DNA of 64,000 nucleotides from Cherax quadricarinatus (lineage: Eukaryota > Arthropoda > Malacostraca > Decapoda > Parastacidae), in NCBI RefSeq assembly GCF_038502225.1, contig NC_091325.1, positions 33,016,014 to 33,080,013 on the forward strand, in the 5' to 3' direction. Below, piece by piece: positions 43,629 through 52,712 of the stretch. Position 1 is the first letter of the stretch; each line of letters starts with the position of its first letter. Both the position numbers and the translations under genes were made by a program. Below the pieces are notes generated by a model, which had not been told where the DNA came from, ran no database searches, and worked only from the letters and a program-made list of their open reading frames with translations.

Positions 43629-45075
43629 ATAGGTGCAAAAAGTGTTAGGCTCTAAGACAAGTAGAACACTCAGGAGTATCTCTGGTCTTGTGTAAGGCAC
43701 GAAACCCCTTGTTGAGCTGTGATAGTTGGGTGGGTGACATGTAAGACCGCTCACCAGTCATGAGACCTTGCTGGGTATTCCGAGAATAAATCTCTGAAGA
43801 ACTGGTGATCATTATGTCCTTTATCTTTTTGCTTGAACAGCAGCCTTCGTGATGCACATGCTTGTGGTAGTAATTACACCTGATATCTCACAGACAATTG
43901 TTAATGGTGTGTTTCTTTTGGTAACAGCTGGGGCACTGCCCAGGCGCCTTAGGAGGATGGTGTCTTATTTACTGCACCTTTGTATTTTGCTGCTAATTTC
44001 TTGGAATTATCTGCGGAGAGAGAGTTTGATGATTATGTTCCCGGTGAGCACTTGCTTGTCGCTGTGTTGGCAGGTAGACTGTTTTCTTAACTAGAGGCAG
44101 TATGCACTGTTAAAAAAACAGTTAAATTGATGACTGTTGAAGGCGCCTTGACCAGTTGCAGTTTGATTTTTTTAAGCGTCCTTTACCTTATTTTTATTGC
44201 ATCTTCATTGTGGTATGTTATAAGCTGTTATTTTTTTATGTATAAATGACCAACTATCCTAACCTAACTAAACATAACCTTACTTAAGCTAATCTAACTT
44301 TACATAACCTAACCTCACTTACAAATGTGCAGCAAATAGTATGTGAAGAAGTGTCTTACCTGTTTGGAGAACTGGTCGTGGAGGGAGATGAGACGGCTGT
44401 GGGTGGCTACTTCTTCCACGACTACTACCAAGTCATCTTAAACACCATCGTTCAGACTTACCATATTTATCTCTGCTACTCATCCTTTAGCCGAGTACTT
44501 GTTTTGGCTCAGTGTCGGCTAGCTGATTGTTCTCTGCTGCACTCACTGACAAAGAAGAATCTGACTCTGGGTCAGCAGATGGAGCACTGATGTCATGTGT
44601 ATAGGTAGATATCGGAACCGTGGTGTCAGGAGTGGAGCTTACAGATTCAAGGCTTGATTCGTTGTTAGGTAATGGACTTGTTGTCATTATGGTAGCCAAA
44701 GAAGATGTGGTGGAGTTTTCAGTTACGTGTTTTGATTCCTACTAGATTTATGCTGTTGTGTTCATCTCAGTATGGTAATCCCACATCTAGTCAACAGTGT
44801 CAGTATCAACTGAACATCCTATTTCACTTAATGTAGGCTTGTTCGGGTTATCTACAATAGTTTGAAGATATTCTAACGCTCTTAGGAGATCATGAAAATT
44901 GCTCTTTAATGGAACTTCTTGGATGCAACCATGCAACACAGTCCAGAAGAGCATTGTTGGTTATTTGAGATTTCCCGAGTCTTCTTTTAATTCTTCCTCT
45001 TGTAAAGTCAAGCTCGTTTCTGGCACATATGTCACAGGTTCATGGATGTATTATGAGTTCCTGAGATGAGCCACC
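43627..45075. other. Unassigned sequence with a telomere-like patch
   Basis: No coding homology recognised. Between 44,250 and 44,325 the sequence is built of degenerate CCTAA/ACCTAA words related to the arthropod telomere repeat, without perfect tandem order. A 70-codon Ser/Thr-rich minus-strand frame at 44,487-44,699 has no recognisable domain. Confidence 0.4.
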
Positions 45076-45185
45076 TAACTACAACAGAAGAAACCATACC
45101 ACGGGCGGGGTTAGAAAGTTATAAAACTCCAGACCGTCGAGTTAGCCACTGGACCAGCTAGCCACAATAAGATTCATCCAACTAG
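45076..45185 (-). mobile_element. tRNA-derived SINE, minus copy
   Basis: Reverse complement carries 'GGCTAACTCGACGGTCTGG' (A-box region) and 'CTAACCCCGCCCGTGGTATGG' partial B-box region, matching the plus copy at 45.4 kb. The B box lacks its GGTTC start. Confidence 0.65.
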
Positions 45186-45314
45186 GTATATTTCTACACC
45201 ATAGAAAGGTTAGCATAGGCACCACTGTGACCACAAATGCAAGTTTTTACAGACGAATCTCCAGCTAGCATGGCCCTGACGAACTCTAGCTCAAGTCCCC
45301 TCAAAGCCATCAAC

Positions 45315-45390
45315 ATGACTCACGAATTCGTAATTGCACGATTGCAAACAAACCATACCACGGTCGGGGTTAGAACCCCTAATAGGATGA
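45315..45390 (-). mobile_element. tRNA-derived SINE, truncated minus copy
   Basis: Holds only the B-box half ('GGGGTTCTAACCCC' in reverse complement) and the downstream 'GTGGTATGGTTTG' block. It joins the plus copy near 45,390, producing a head-to-head pair. Confidence 0.6.
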
Positions 45391-45535
45391 ATCTTATTGT
45401 GGCTAGCTGACCCAGTGGCTAACGCGTCGGTCTGGAGTTTTATGACTCTTTGATCGCGGGTTCTAACTCCGCACGTGGTACGGTTTGTTTGCAATCGTGT
45501 CATTACGATTTCGTGAGTCATACAGCAAAAGTTTA
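45391..45535 (+). mobile_element. tRNA-derived SINE with A and B boxes
   Basis: A-box-like TGGCTAACGCGTCGG at 45,416-45,430 and B-box-like GGTTCTAACTCC at 45,459-45,470 are spaced as in a tRNA gene. The body continues to 'TTCGTGAGTCA' near 45,521. Promoter layout suggests RNA polymerase III origin. It is not a tRNA gene because the cloverleaf stems are not conserved. Confidence 0.7.
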
Positions 45536-45539
45536 CTTC

Positions 45540-46085
45540 CCTCATTTGGATTATTGCTTAGTGTTGACGGTACAGTGCAGGGCAGGAGAAATATCAGAAG
45601 TACAACAGATACAGAGATCGTTTACGGCCCGCATAGAGCCAGTAAAACATTTAAATTGCTATGAACCTCTTAGTCGTTAATATGTACACACTGGAGCGCA
45701 GAAGAGAAAGATACATAATATATATCTGGTACTGGAGGGCCTGGTCACAAATCTGCACACTGCCATAACAGCATACTGGAACGAGAGATATGCAAGGAAG
45801 TGCTAAAATATGCCCAGGGAAAAGCAAGAGTGAGGAGGGCATAATAAGGAAACACTATATTAATATCCGTGGCCCCAGATTATTTACCATCTTAACAGAA
45901 GATATCACATACACAAGAGAAACCTGGAGAAGTATCTTCACCAGGTACCAGATCAACCAGGCTGTGATGGATATGTGGGGCATCGGGCCTCAAGATGCAA
46001 CAGCCTGGTTGGCCAGGCTAGAACCAGACGAGCGTGTCCCATGGCCGGGCTCTGGAAGTAGAATCGAAATTCATCAAAGGTATTT
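45540..46085 (+). pseudogene. CR1-type LINE C-terminal fragments
   Basis: A frame at 45,450-45,680 ends in 'FTARIEPVKHLNCYEPL', comparable to 'FTAHICTIKHLNYWEWL' of the 22-25 kb element. 'YLHQVPDQPGCDGYV' near 45,930-45,975 matches its 'VPDQPGCGSY' end. Stops and indels separate these blocks. It runs in opposite orientation to the 22-25 kb copy. Confidence 0.65.
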
Positions 46086-46149
46086 AAGGTATATAACTTC
46101 CACATTGTGCTGCAGTAGCTGGAACACTTGGACTCCAGACATTTATGCA

Positions 46150-46581
46150 ACCTAAAACGTTGCAAAAAGCTTTTAGGACAATAACCAGATAGCGAATATT
46201 TTCTTGCTATTTCGCGATGAGAATTCATGACAAAAAAAGAGAGGTTAAGGGAATATTAACCTAATGATACTGGTGAACTTGGGACAATATAATAACTGCG
46301 TGCAAAATTCAGAGACATTTACAAGGAGAACAGGAACAATGTTTCAGAGATGGGAAAGAGGCACAACTGGATGTTGAAATGTCAAATGAATCTGATATAG
46401 CTGAGGAAGCATTTCTTCAGCCCTAGAGTAGTTACGAAGTGCAAAAATCTGGAGAAAAAAGTCATAATGGAGGGATCTATACATAACTTTAAACAGAGGT
46501 ACGACACGGCTCTTGTAGGCGGGGAAGTAGACCTAGTAACTAGCAGCGGTGTGGCGGGGCCAGCAACCATATAGTATATAC
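46150..46581 (+). pseudogene. CR1/Jockey-type C-terminal fragment
   Basis: Decayed match to the last part of the 25.6-27.3 kb element. 'KSFRTI' lies near 46,167, 'FRDGKEAQLDVEM' near 46,340-46,380, and 'RYDTALVGGEVDLV' near 46,497-46,535. It ends immediately before the CTCAC partner and the detached LTR piece. Before inversion this would have flanked the Gmr1-like element, whose other flank at 25.6-27.3 kb is a member of the same family. Confidence 0.65.
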
Positions 46582-46758
46582 GTGAGTGTTATATCTTCGA
46601 AATTGGTCATCCTGTGTTATTTAATTATGGTAAGAGAATATGTTCATAACTTAATATTATAGCGCGAAAGTCCCCGTTTATAGCTAAAATAGAGACTTTC
46701 GACGTTATTATTATCTGTTAATATATGAAAAATACCATGGTATCACTACTTTGTTATT
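46582..46758 (+). repeat. Detached outer end of the 5' LTR with target duplications
   Basis: TGTTATATC at 46,587 starts the LTR. The following about 158 bp match, in reverse complement, the outer end of the 3' LTR (28,440-28,597), with a local rearrangement near 46,675-46,700. GTGAG at 46,582-46,586 is the reverse complement of the CTCAC at 27,663-27,667. The last 14 bases (46,745-46,758) are the reverse complement of 34,871-34,884 and share its variant base, AAAGTAGT instead of AAAATAGT. Confidence 0.85.
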
Positions 46759-47012
46759 TTTTTTTTTTTTTATTTTTTTTATATTTTATTGAAAAGACAT
46801 ACATAGTACATAAAAATAAACGACAAATTACATAGTGAAAACAGTGATGAAAAATTCTGCATAGTACATGTACTTTCCAATTAACATATTACATCTGAAA
46901 GACAAATCTGTACAGTAAACAATGACCACTCCAATCCTTGAAGTGATGACATTATGTCTGGAACACTAAATCTAACCTAAAGACTCCTTGGCAAGTACAT
47001 CTCATTCCTGAT

Positions 47013-47474
47013 TGTACATCCTGCCACAGAATGTACACCTTACATTGTACATCCTGTCACGGAATGTACACCTTACATTGTACATCCTGCCACGGAATGT
47101 ACACCTTACATTGTACATCCTGCCACGGAATGTACACCTTACATTGTACATCCTGCCACGGAATGTACACCTTACATTGTACATCCTGCCACGGAATGTA
47201 CACCTTACATTGTACATCCTGTCACGGAATGTACACCTTACATTGTACATCCTGCCACGGAATGTACACCTTACATTGTACATCCTGCCACGGAACGTAC
47301 ACCTTACATTGTACATCCTGCCACGGAATGTACACCTTACATTGTACATCCTGCCACGGAACGTACACCTTACATTGTACATCCTGTCACGGAATGTACA
47401 CCTTACATTGTACATCCTGTCACGGAATGTACACCTTACATTGTACATCCTGTCACGGAATGTACACCTTACAT
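47013..47474. repeat. 33-bp minisatellite, 14 units
   Basis: Exactly 14 units of 33 bp (462 bp) built from TGTACATCCTGYCACGGAA and GTACACCTTACAT, with C/T and A/G variants between units. Because 33 is a multiple of three, it leaves long open frames on both strands, which are not genes. It lies in the 3' UTR of Tx1-like copy F about 250 bp from its poly-A end. Confidence 0.97.
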
Positions 47475-47529
47475 TCTGAAAACACTCCCCCCCCTTCCTT
47501 CTTACATGTCAATCCACGTAACAATCTTT

Positions 47530-50345
47530 ATATAAGAACATAAGAACGTAGGAACACTGCAGAAGGCCTACTGGCCCATGCGAGGCAGGTCCAAGTCCCT
47601 ACCGGCCTAAGCCAATGCACCCAACCTAGTCAGGTCAGGTCACATTGACTTAAGGGAGGAACACGGCAACCGACCTGTTAGCACAAGCTATCAGGTCTAA
47701 CTCACACCCACCCACATCTACTCATGTATTTATCCAACCTATTTTTAAAGCTACACAACGTTCTGGCCTCTATAACGGTACTTGGGAGTTTGTTCCACTC
47801 ATCCACAACTCTATTACCAAACCAGTACTTTCCTATATCCCTCCTGAATCTGAATTTTTCCAACTTAAAACCATTGCTGCGAGTCCTGTCTAGGCTAGAT
47901 ATTTTCAGCACACTATTTACATCCCCTTTATTTATTCCTGTCTTCCACTTATAAACCTCAATCATATCCCCCCTAATTCTACGTCTTTCTAGAGAGTGCA
48001 GTTTCAGGGCCCTTAGTCTATCCTCATAGGGAAGGTTTCTGATACATGGGATCATCTTTGTCATCCTCCTTTGTACATTTTCCAGAGAATTTATATCCAT
48101 TCTGTAATACGGTGACCAAAACTGTGCAGCATAATCTAAATGAGGCCTAACCAAGGATGTATAGAGTTGAAGAACAACCTGAGGACTCCTATTATTTATG
48201 CTTCTTGATATGAAGCCAAGGATTCTATTAGCTTTATTGCGAACACTTATGCACTGTTGTCTTGGTTTCAGATTACTGCTAACCAGAACTCCTAAATCTT
48301 TTTCGCAATCCGTAATATTAAGATCTACATTATTTAGTTTATATGTGGCATGGTTATTGTCCTGTCCAACATTTAGAACTTTGCATTTGTCTATATTAAA
48401 CTGCATCTGCCACTTCTCCGACCACTGCATCAGTCTATTCAAATCTTCCTGGAGTGCTCGAATGTCCTCGTCAGAATGAATTCGACGGCCTATTTTGGTG
48501 TCATCGGCAAACTTGCCGATGTCGCTCTTTATGCCCTCATCTATGTCGTTTATGTAGATTGTGAACAGCAGGGGGCCCAACACTGACCCCTGTGGAACAC
48601 CGCTCGTGACGCTTCCCCACTCTGATTTCTCCCCATTTATGCAAACTCTCTGCTGCCTATTTGTCAACCATGCCTCTATCCAGGAAAAAATTTCTCCTCC
48701 TATTCCACGTGCTTTAATTTTCCTCAATAGTCTCTGATGTGGGACCCTGTCAAAAGCCTTACTGAAGTCCATATACACAATATCATATTCATTACCATGA
48801 TCTACCTCCTCAAATACCTTAGTGAAAAAAGTTAATAAATTCGTAAGGCAGGAACGCCCCTTTGTAAAACCATGCTGAGATTCGTTGATTAATTTATGCT
48901 TTTCAAGGTGGCTACGAACTGCCTCGGCAATTATTGATTCCATAAATTTTCCCACTATGGAGGTTAGGCTTATTGGTCTATAGTTCGAAGCTAAGGACCT
49001 GTCACCTGTTTTGAAAATAGGTATCACATTTGCCATTTTCCACTTATCTGGCACCATGCCAGTTTGTAGTGATATGTTGAAAAGATTAGCCAAAGGTGTG
49101 CTAAGCTCCTCTTTACATTCCTTTAGAACCCTTGCATACAGTTCATCAGGGCCTGGGGATTTGTTAGGTTTTAATTTATCTATTTGCCTAAGGACCATGT
49201 CACTTGTGACCCTAATAGTGCACAGTTTATTATCGTCCTGTTCTACATAATTTATCATTACTGGAATATCGCTGGTATCCTCCTGTGTAAAAACTGAGAG
49301 GAAGTATGTGTTAAAAATTCTACACATTTCCTTATCACTGTCAGTGAGCCGACCCGAGGAACTTTTGAGTGGGCCTATCTTGTCCCTGATCTTACTTCTG
49401 TATACCTGAAAGAATCCTTTTGGGTTAGTCTTCGATTCTCTTGCAACTTTAACCTCATAATCTCTTTTTGCTTTTCTAATTCCCTTTTTTATTTCTCTCT
49501 TTAACTGAATATATCGATTTCTTAATTGCCCCTCTCCTCTTTTGATTTGCCTATATATGCCTCTCTTTTGACCAATCAGATATTTTAATCTATTGTTCAT
49601 CCATTTAGGATCATTTTTGTTTGATCTGATTTCCCTATTTGGAACATAATTTGACTGAGCAGCTAGAACTATGCCCTGGAAAGCATCATATCGGCAACCA
49701 TCACCACCTACCTGACCCCTAGTCAGGTCATTCCAGTTCAGCCCACCTAAGTAATTTTTCAGTCCTATGAAATCAGCCAAGCGAAAGTCAGGGACGGAGA
49801 CTTGATTGCCATTATTAGGGGAATTCCATGATATGTTAAAACTGAGTGATTTGTGATCACTCTCCCCAAGCTCATCATTAACCTCAAGATTATTAATTAG
49901 TGTTTCCCTACTGGCAAGAACCAAGTCAAGGAGGTTATTTCCCCTAGTTGGCTCTGTCACAAACTGTTTTAAAAAACAATCCTGGATCGTATCAAGAAAG
50001 TCACCCGACTCTAAATTTCCTGTCAAATTGCTCCAGTCAATCTGTCTATAGTTGAAATCTCCCATTAGCACAACATTTTCGTATGTAGATGCCTTACGAA
50101 TTTCGTCCCATAGAAGTTTACTGCACTCCCTATCAAGATTTGGGGCCCTGTAAATCACACCCAAAATTAGTTTTTCTCGGCCCTCGAGAAGCTGTAACCA
50201 AACAGATTCAGTGGCTGACGCTTCTAATTTAATATCTTGTCTAACACAACAATTTAAATTGTCTCTGACATACATCGCTACTCCACCACCTTTCCTGTTG
50301 ACCCTGTCAGTGTAACTGTATATTGTATGAAATACTTTCATTATT
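47530..50345 (-). mobile_element. CR1/L2-like LINE, 5'-truncated, young
   Basis: Inserted in the 3' UTR of Tx1-like copy F. The 3' end has the 'GAACACTGCAGAAGGCCTAC' UTR block near 47,551 and a terminal 'ATAAGAACATAAGAAC' run near 47,531-47,546, used instead of poly-A. The 5' end falls inside the endonuclease, at or near 50,345. It is the best-preserved member of a family whose decayed scraps occur at 0.5, 15.3, 19.8, 38.1 and 43.4 kb. Confidence 0.88.
47702..50341 (-). CDS. Endonuclease-reverse transcriptase, 879-codon intact frame
   Basis: A single uninterrupted frame. Residues about 1-170 are the remaining AP endonuclease ('GGGVAMYVRDNL' near 20; 'VIYRAPN' near 60; 'GDFNYRQIDW' near 93; 'SDHKSLSF' near 160). 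Residues about 390-680 are RT: 'KSPGPDELYARVL', 'NVIPIFKTGDRS', 'NESQHGFTKGRS', 'YMDFSKAFDRV' with the first catalytic Asp, 'SGVPQGSVLGPLLF', and 'KFADDTKIG' near 610 with the Asp pair. The C-terminal 200 residues carry 'LVRPHLDYAAQFWSPYY', 'LENVQRRMTKMI' and 'LERRRIRGDMIEVYKW'. The frame starts after the true N-terminus because of 5' truncation; the first Met may be fortuitous. All RT residues appear intact, but the endonuclease lacks its start, so retrotransposition in cis is unlikely. Confidence 0.9.
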   Translation of the reverse strand: MKVFHTIYSYTDRVNRKGGGVAMYVRDNLNCCVRQDIKLEASATESVWLQLLEGREKLILGVIYRAPNLDRECSKLLWDEIRKASTYENVVLMGDFNYRQIDWSNLTGNLESGDFLDTIQDCFLKQFVTEPTRGNNLLDLVLASRETLINNLEVNDELGESDHKSLSFNISWNSPNNGNQVSVPDFRLADFIGLKNYLGGLNWNDLTRGQVGGDGCRYDAFQGIVLAAQSNYVPNREIRSNKNDPKWMNNRLKYLIGQKRGIYRQIKRGEGQLRNRYIQLKREIKKGIRKAKRDYEVKVARESKTNPKGFFQVYRSKIRDKIGPLKSSSGRLTDSDKEMCRIFNTYFLSVFTQEDTSDIPVMINYVEQDDNKLCTIRVTSDMVLRQIDKLKPNKSPGPDELYARVLKECKEELSTPLANLFNISLQTGMVPDKWKMANVIPIFKTGDRSLASNYRPISLTSIVGKFMESIIAEAVRSHLEKHKLINESQHGFTKGRSCLTNLLTFFTKVFEEVDHGNEYDIVYMDFSKAFDRVPHQRLLRKIKARGIGGEIFSWIEAWLTNRQQRVCINGEKSEWGSVTSGVPQGSVLGPLLFTIYINDIDEGIKSDIGKFADDTKIGRRIHSDEDIRALQEDLNRLMQWSEKWQMQFNIDKCKVLNVGQDNNHATYKLNNVDLNITDCEKDLGVLVSSNLKPRQQCISVRNKANRILGFISRSINNRSPQVVLQLYTSLVRPHLDYAAQFWSPYYRMDINSLENVQRRMTKMIPCIRNLPYEDRLRALKLHSLERRRIRGDMIEVYKWKTGINKGDVNSVLKISSLDRTRSNGFKLEKFRFRRDIGKYWFGNRVVDEWNKLPSTVIEARTLCSFKNRLDKYMSRCGWV

Positions 50346-51075
50346 CCATATTGAACAACATGATACGTTCAGTATCACTCAATGTATTGATATAATATAA
50401 AATTCAATTCTACATGAATCATGTACAACGTATATCTACTAAACACCCAAACATATCACCTTCTCCAGGAAGGTATAAATATATACATATGTTACATACA
50501 CTTTACAACACAACCAGTGAAACTACAAAAACCTAATCCTGTGTCATCCATCAATTACCCTATAATATATATCAACTCAATGGTAACCTAAACCTACGGG
50601 CTCTATAGAGCTCCCATGAAAAAACAATATGTATTAAGAAAACAGGATAAGTCAAGCTTTCTAAAAATATTTCACCCATATCATTAAAACCACTACTAAG
50701 ATGTAAGTCTGTTAGCACAAAACATAACAGTGCATGACCTTCACACGTCGATAAATACTGAAGCCTTCCTACCACACGCAATACTTCATGTGTATATATA
50801 TATTTCGCATTCACACAGTGCACCCACATTGTCATTTCATTACACACATACCAATAATTTCGTTGCAGATATATAATATTCCATCACATTACGACGTCTG
50901 TCGTCCTTTGTCAATTGCATAATTAATAATTAAATTGAAGAACTTGTATCGTTCACAACACACAACCCGCTCATCATACAGTCAAAGGCACTTATGTCTC
51001 AGTACTATATTCATTCTCTTCCACACTAAACCCTTTCACACTGTCCTTATCGGGAAGCCAGCCCGCCGCGACCCC

Positions 51076-52712
51076 TTACATTGCACGTAAATCCCATAAA
51101 TCCCTCAACCTAAAACTCCGATAGCCCTCAGTAAAAGCAGTCTCCCAACTCCCTCCATAAATTTCCCTATTACGATACTTAGTTTTGTAAAATGTCGCAG
51201 CTAACACCTTTATCCTCTCATCCACGCCCACCTCCCTCATGGCCCATGACGTATATATAAAATCCGTGACCAAATACGCCACTGCATTCTCCACCATCTT
51301 ACTCACCCCACCTATATCCAAACTTAAAGCCCGCAACACCTGCAATCCTCCCCCACCCACTAACCTGAACACCTTTCCTAACCAGACCCGCACAACTTCT
51401 ATACAGTCACAAAAATATACCGCATGCAAAATTGTCTCCATGCTTCCACACGCTCTGCATTCCCCTCCCTCCCTTATCCTCCTATTGAATAGGACAACCC
51501 CAGACGGCAAAATCCCATGTAAAAATCTAAACATTACCTCCCGGACGCCCGGTTTTACACGTAATTGTTTTAGACGCGTCCATATTTCGTTCCACGCATA
51601 CATAGAGTATGCCCCTTCAACAGCAGCCACCACTGACCTACCTTCAACTCCTTCGAGGACCCGCAATTTAACACACGACGGATCCCTCACTGTCATTAAT
51701 AACCTCAACATGGCCTCACCAACTATTAAATCCCTACCCCCCCCCCCACCACCGTTGCATATCCTTACGTACTCGCACAAGTCCACCTCCCCTCCCGCAC
51801 CCCTCCCTTACATAACTTCGTTTTAGGTACACGCTCATCATCCTTTTTTCCAGAGGTAAAAGTCCCAGCCCTCCTCGACTGACCGGAAGTGTTAACACCG
51901 CTCTACTTAACCATTCGCAGCCCGATCCCCATATAAACCTAAAAACCCCATGTTGTAAACGTTTCACCTCACGTCTCATCAGCGGGTACATGACAACGAC
52001 ATGCCATATCTTGCTGTACAATAGCACGTTCGTCACTATTACTCTTTGATGCAGCGTTAGTTGCGCCGCCCTCAAACCACCAAGTCTTTTCAATACTCCA
52101 TCCACTATTCTCACCGAATTCACCTCTTGAGCCACCCATGTATCTCTCACATAAATTATCCCACATATCATTAGTTGATCCACCACCTTCCACCCATCCC
52201 CTACCACCTCATCCCCATTTGTACTATCCCTTAAGTCTAGAAACTTAGTCTTCTCAACATTAATTTTCATACCTGAAGCCTCCCCAAACACATCCACCAC
52301 CTTACCCACCTTAAGCAAATCCCCATTACCTCTCACCAAAACAGTCGTGTCATCCACATAACCTACGATACCAGCCCCCCCTCCCCCCGGTCAGTACCCT
52401 CCCCTTCCCGCAATACACCTCTGAATGGCCCTATAAAATGGATCCTGTATACACGCAAACAATATTTGTGATAGTGGGCAGCCTTGGCGCAGTCCCCGTC
52501 GCATCTGTATTTTAACTCCTAGCCTCCCATTAACCTGCACCCTCATCGACGCCCCCTGATACAATAATTTTGCCCAAGATATTATTTCTTCCCCAATACC
52601 TTGCCAACACATAAACTTCCATAACCCTTCCCTTTCTACACTATCATAAGCAGCCTTCAAATCTAACGCCAATACACCTCCATCACCCAACTCCCCCTGT
52701 TTCTCTATAAAT
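51076..52712 (-). pseudogene. Tx1-like copy F, ORF2 C-terminal half
   Basis: Begins within the RT at 'ALDLKAAYD' near 52,660-52,690. It continues with 'LRQGCPLSQILFA' near 52,465-52,505, the same G-run frameshift as copy E near 52,395-52,420, and 'YVDDTTVLV'-like sequence near 52,340-52,365. The thumb ('LHQRVIVTNVLLYSKIWHVV') lies near 52,000-52,055. A second frameshift near 51,760-51,800 sits in a C-rich run. The C-terminal domain is intact to its stop at 51,076, including the 'CRACGSMETILHAVYFC' finger near 51,415-51,465 and 'NREIYGGSWETAFTEGY' near 51,125-51,175. It gives the best view of the family's C-terminus. Confidence 0.88.

Larger units (their letters stand above)
46759..52712 (-). 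mobile_element. Tx1-like LINE copy F, 3' half with poly-A
   Basis: Minus-strand 3' half: RT palm at 52,712, the rest of ORF2 to 51,076, and a long 3' UTR. The UTR is interrupted by a CR1/L2-like insertion (about 47,530-50,345), contains a 33-bp minisatellite, and ends in the oligo-T run at 46,759-46,775. The about 360 bp at 52,357-52,712 duplicate 37,733-38,095 of copy E in reverse orientation with about six differences. The 50,346-51,075 part is UTR with no other feature. Confidence 0.82.

Noticed and set aside
44487..44699. 70-codon Ser/Thr-rich minus-strand frame
   Set aside because: Low complexity, no start context or conserved domain; insufficient to call a gene.
45391..45470. tRNA gene
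   Set aside because: A- and B-box-like sequences are present, but acceptor and anticodon stems do not pair and an inverted copy adjoins it. It fits a tRNA-derived SINE.
47013..47474. CRISPR-like regular repeats
   Set aside because: Units are directly tandem with no unique spacers and lie in a eukaryotic LINE 3' UTR. This is a minisatellite.
47002..47543. Long open frames of 148-170 codons on both strands
   Set aside because: They arise because the minisatellite unit is 33 bp, a multiple of three without stops in these frames. The peptides are pure repeats, so no gene is supported.
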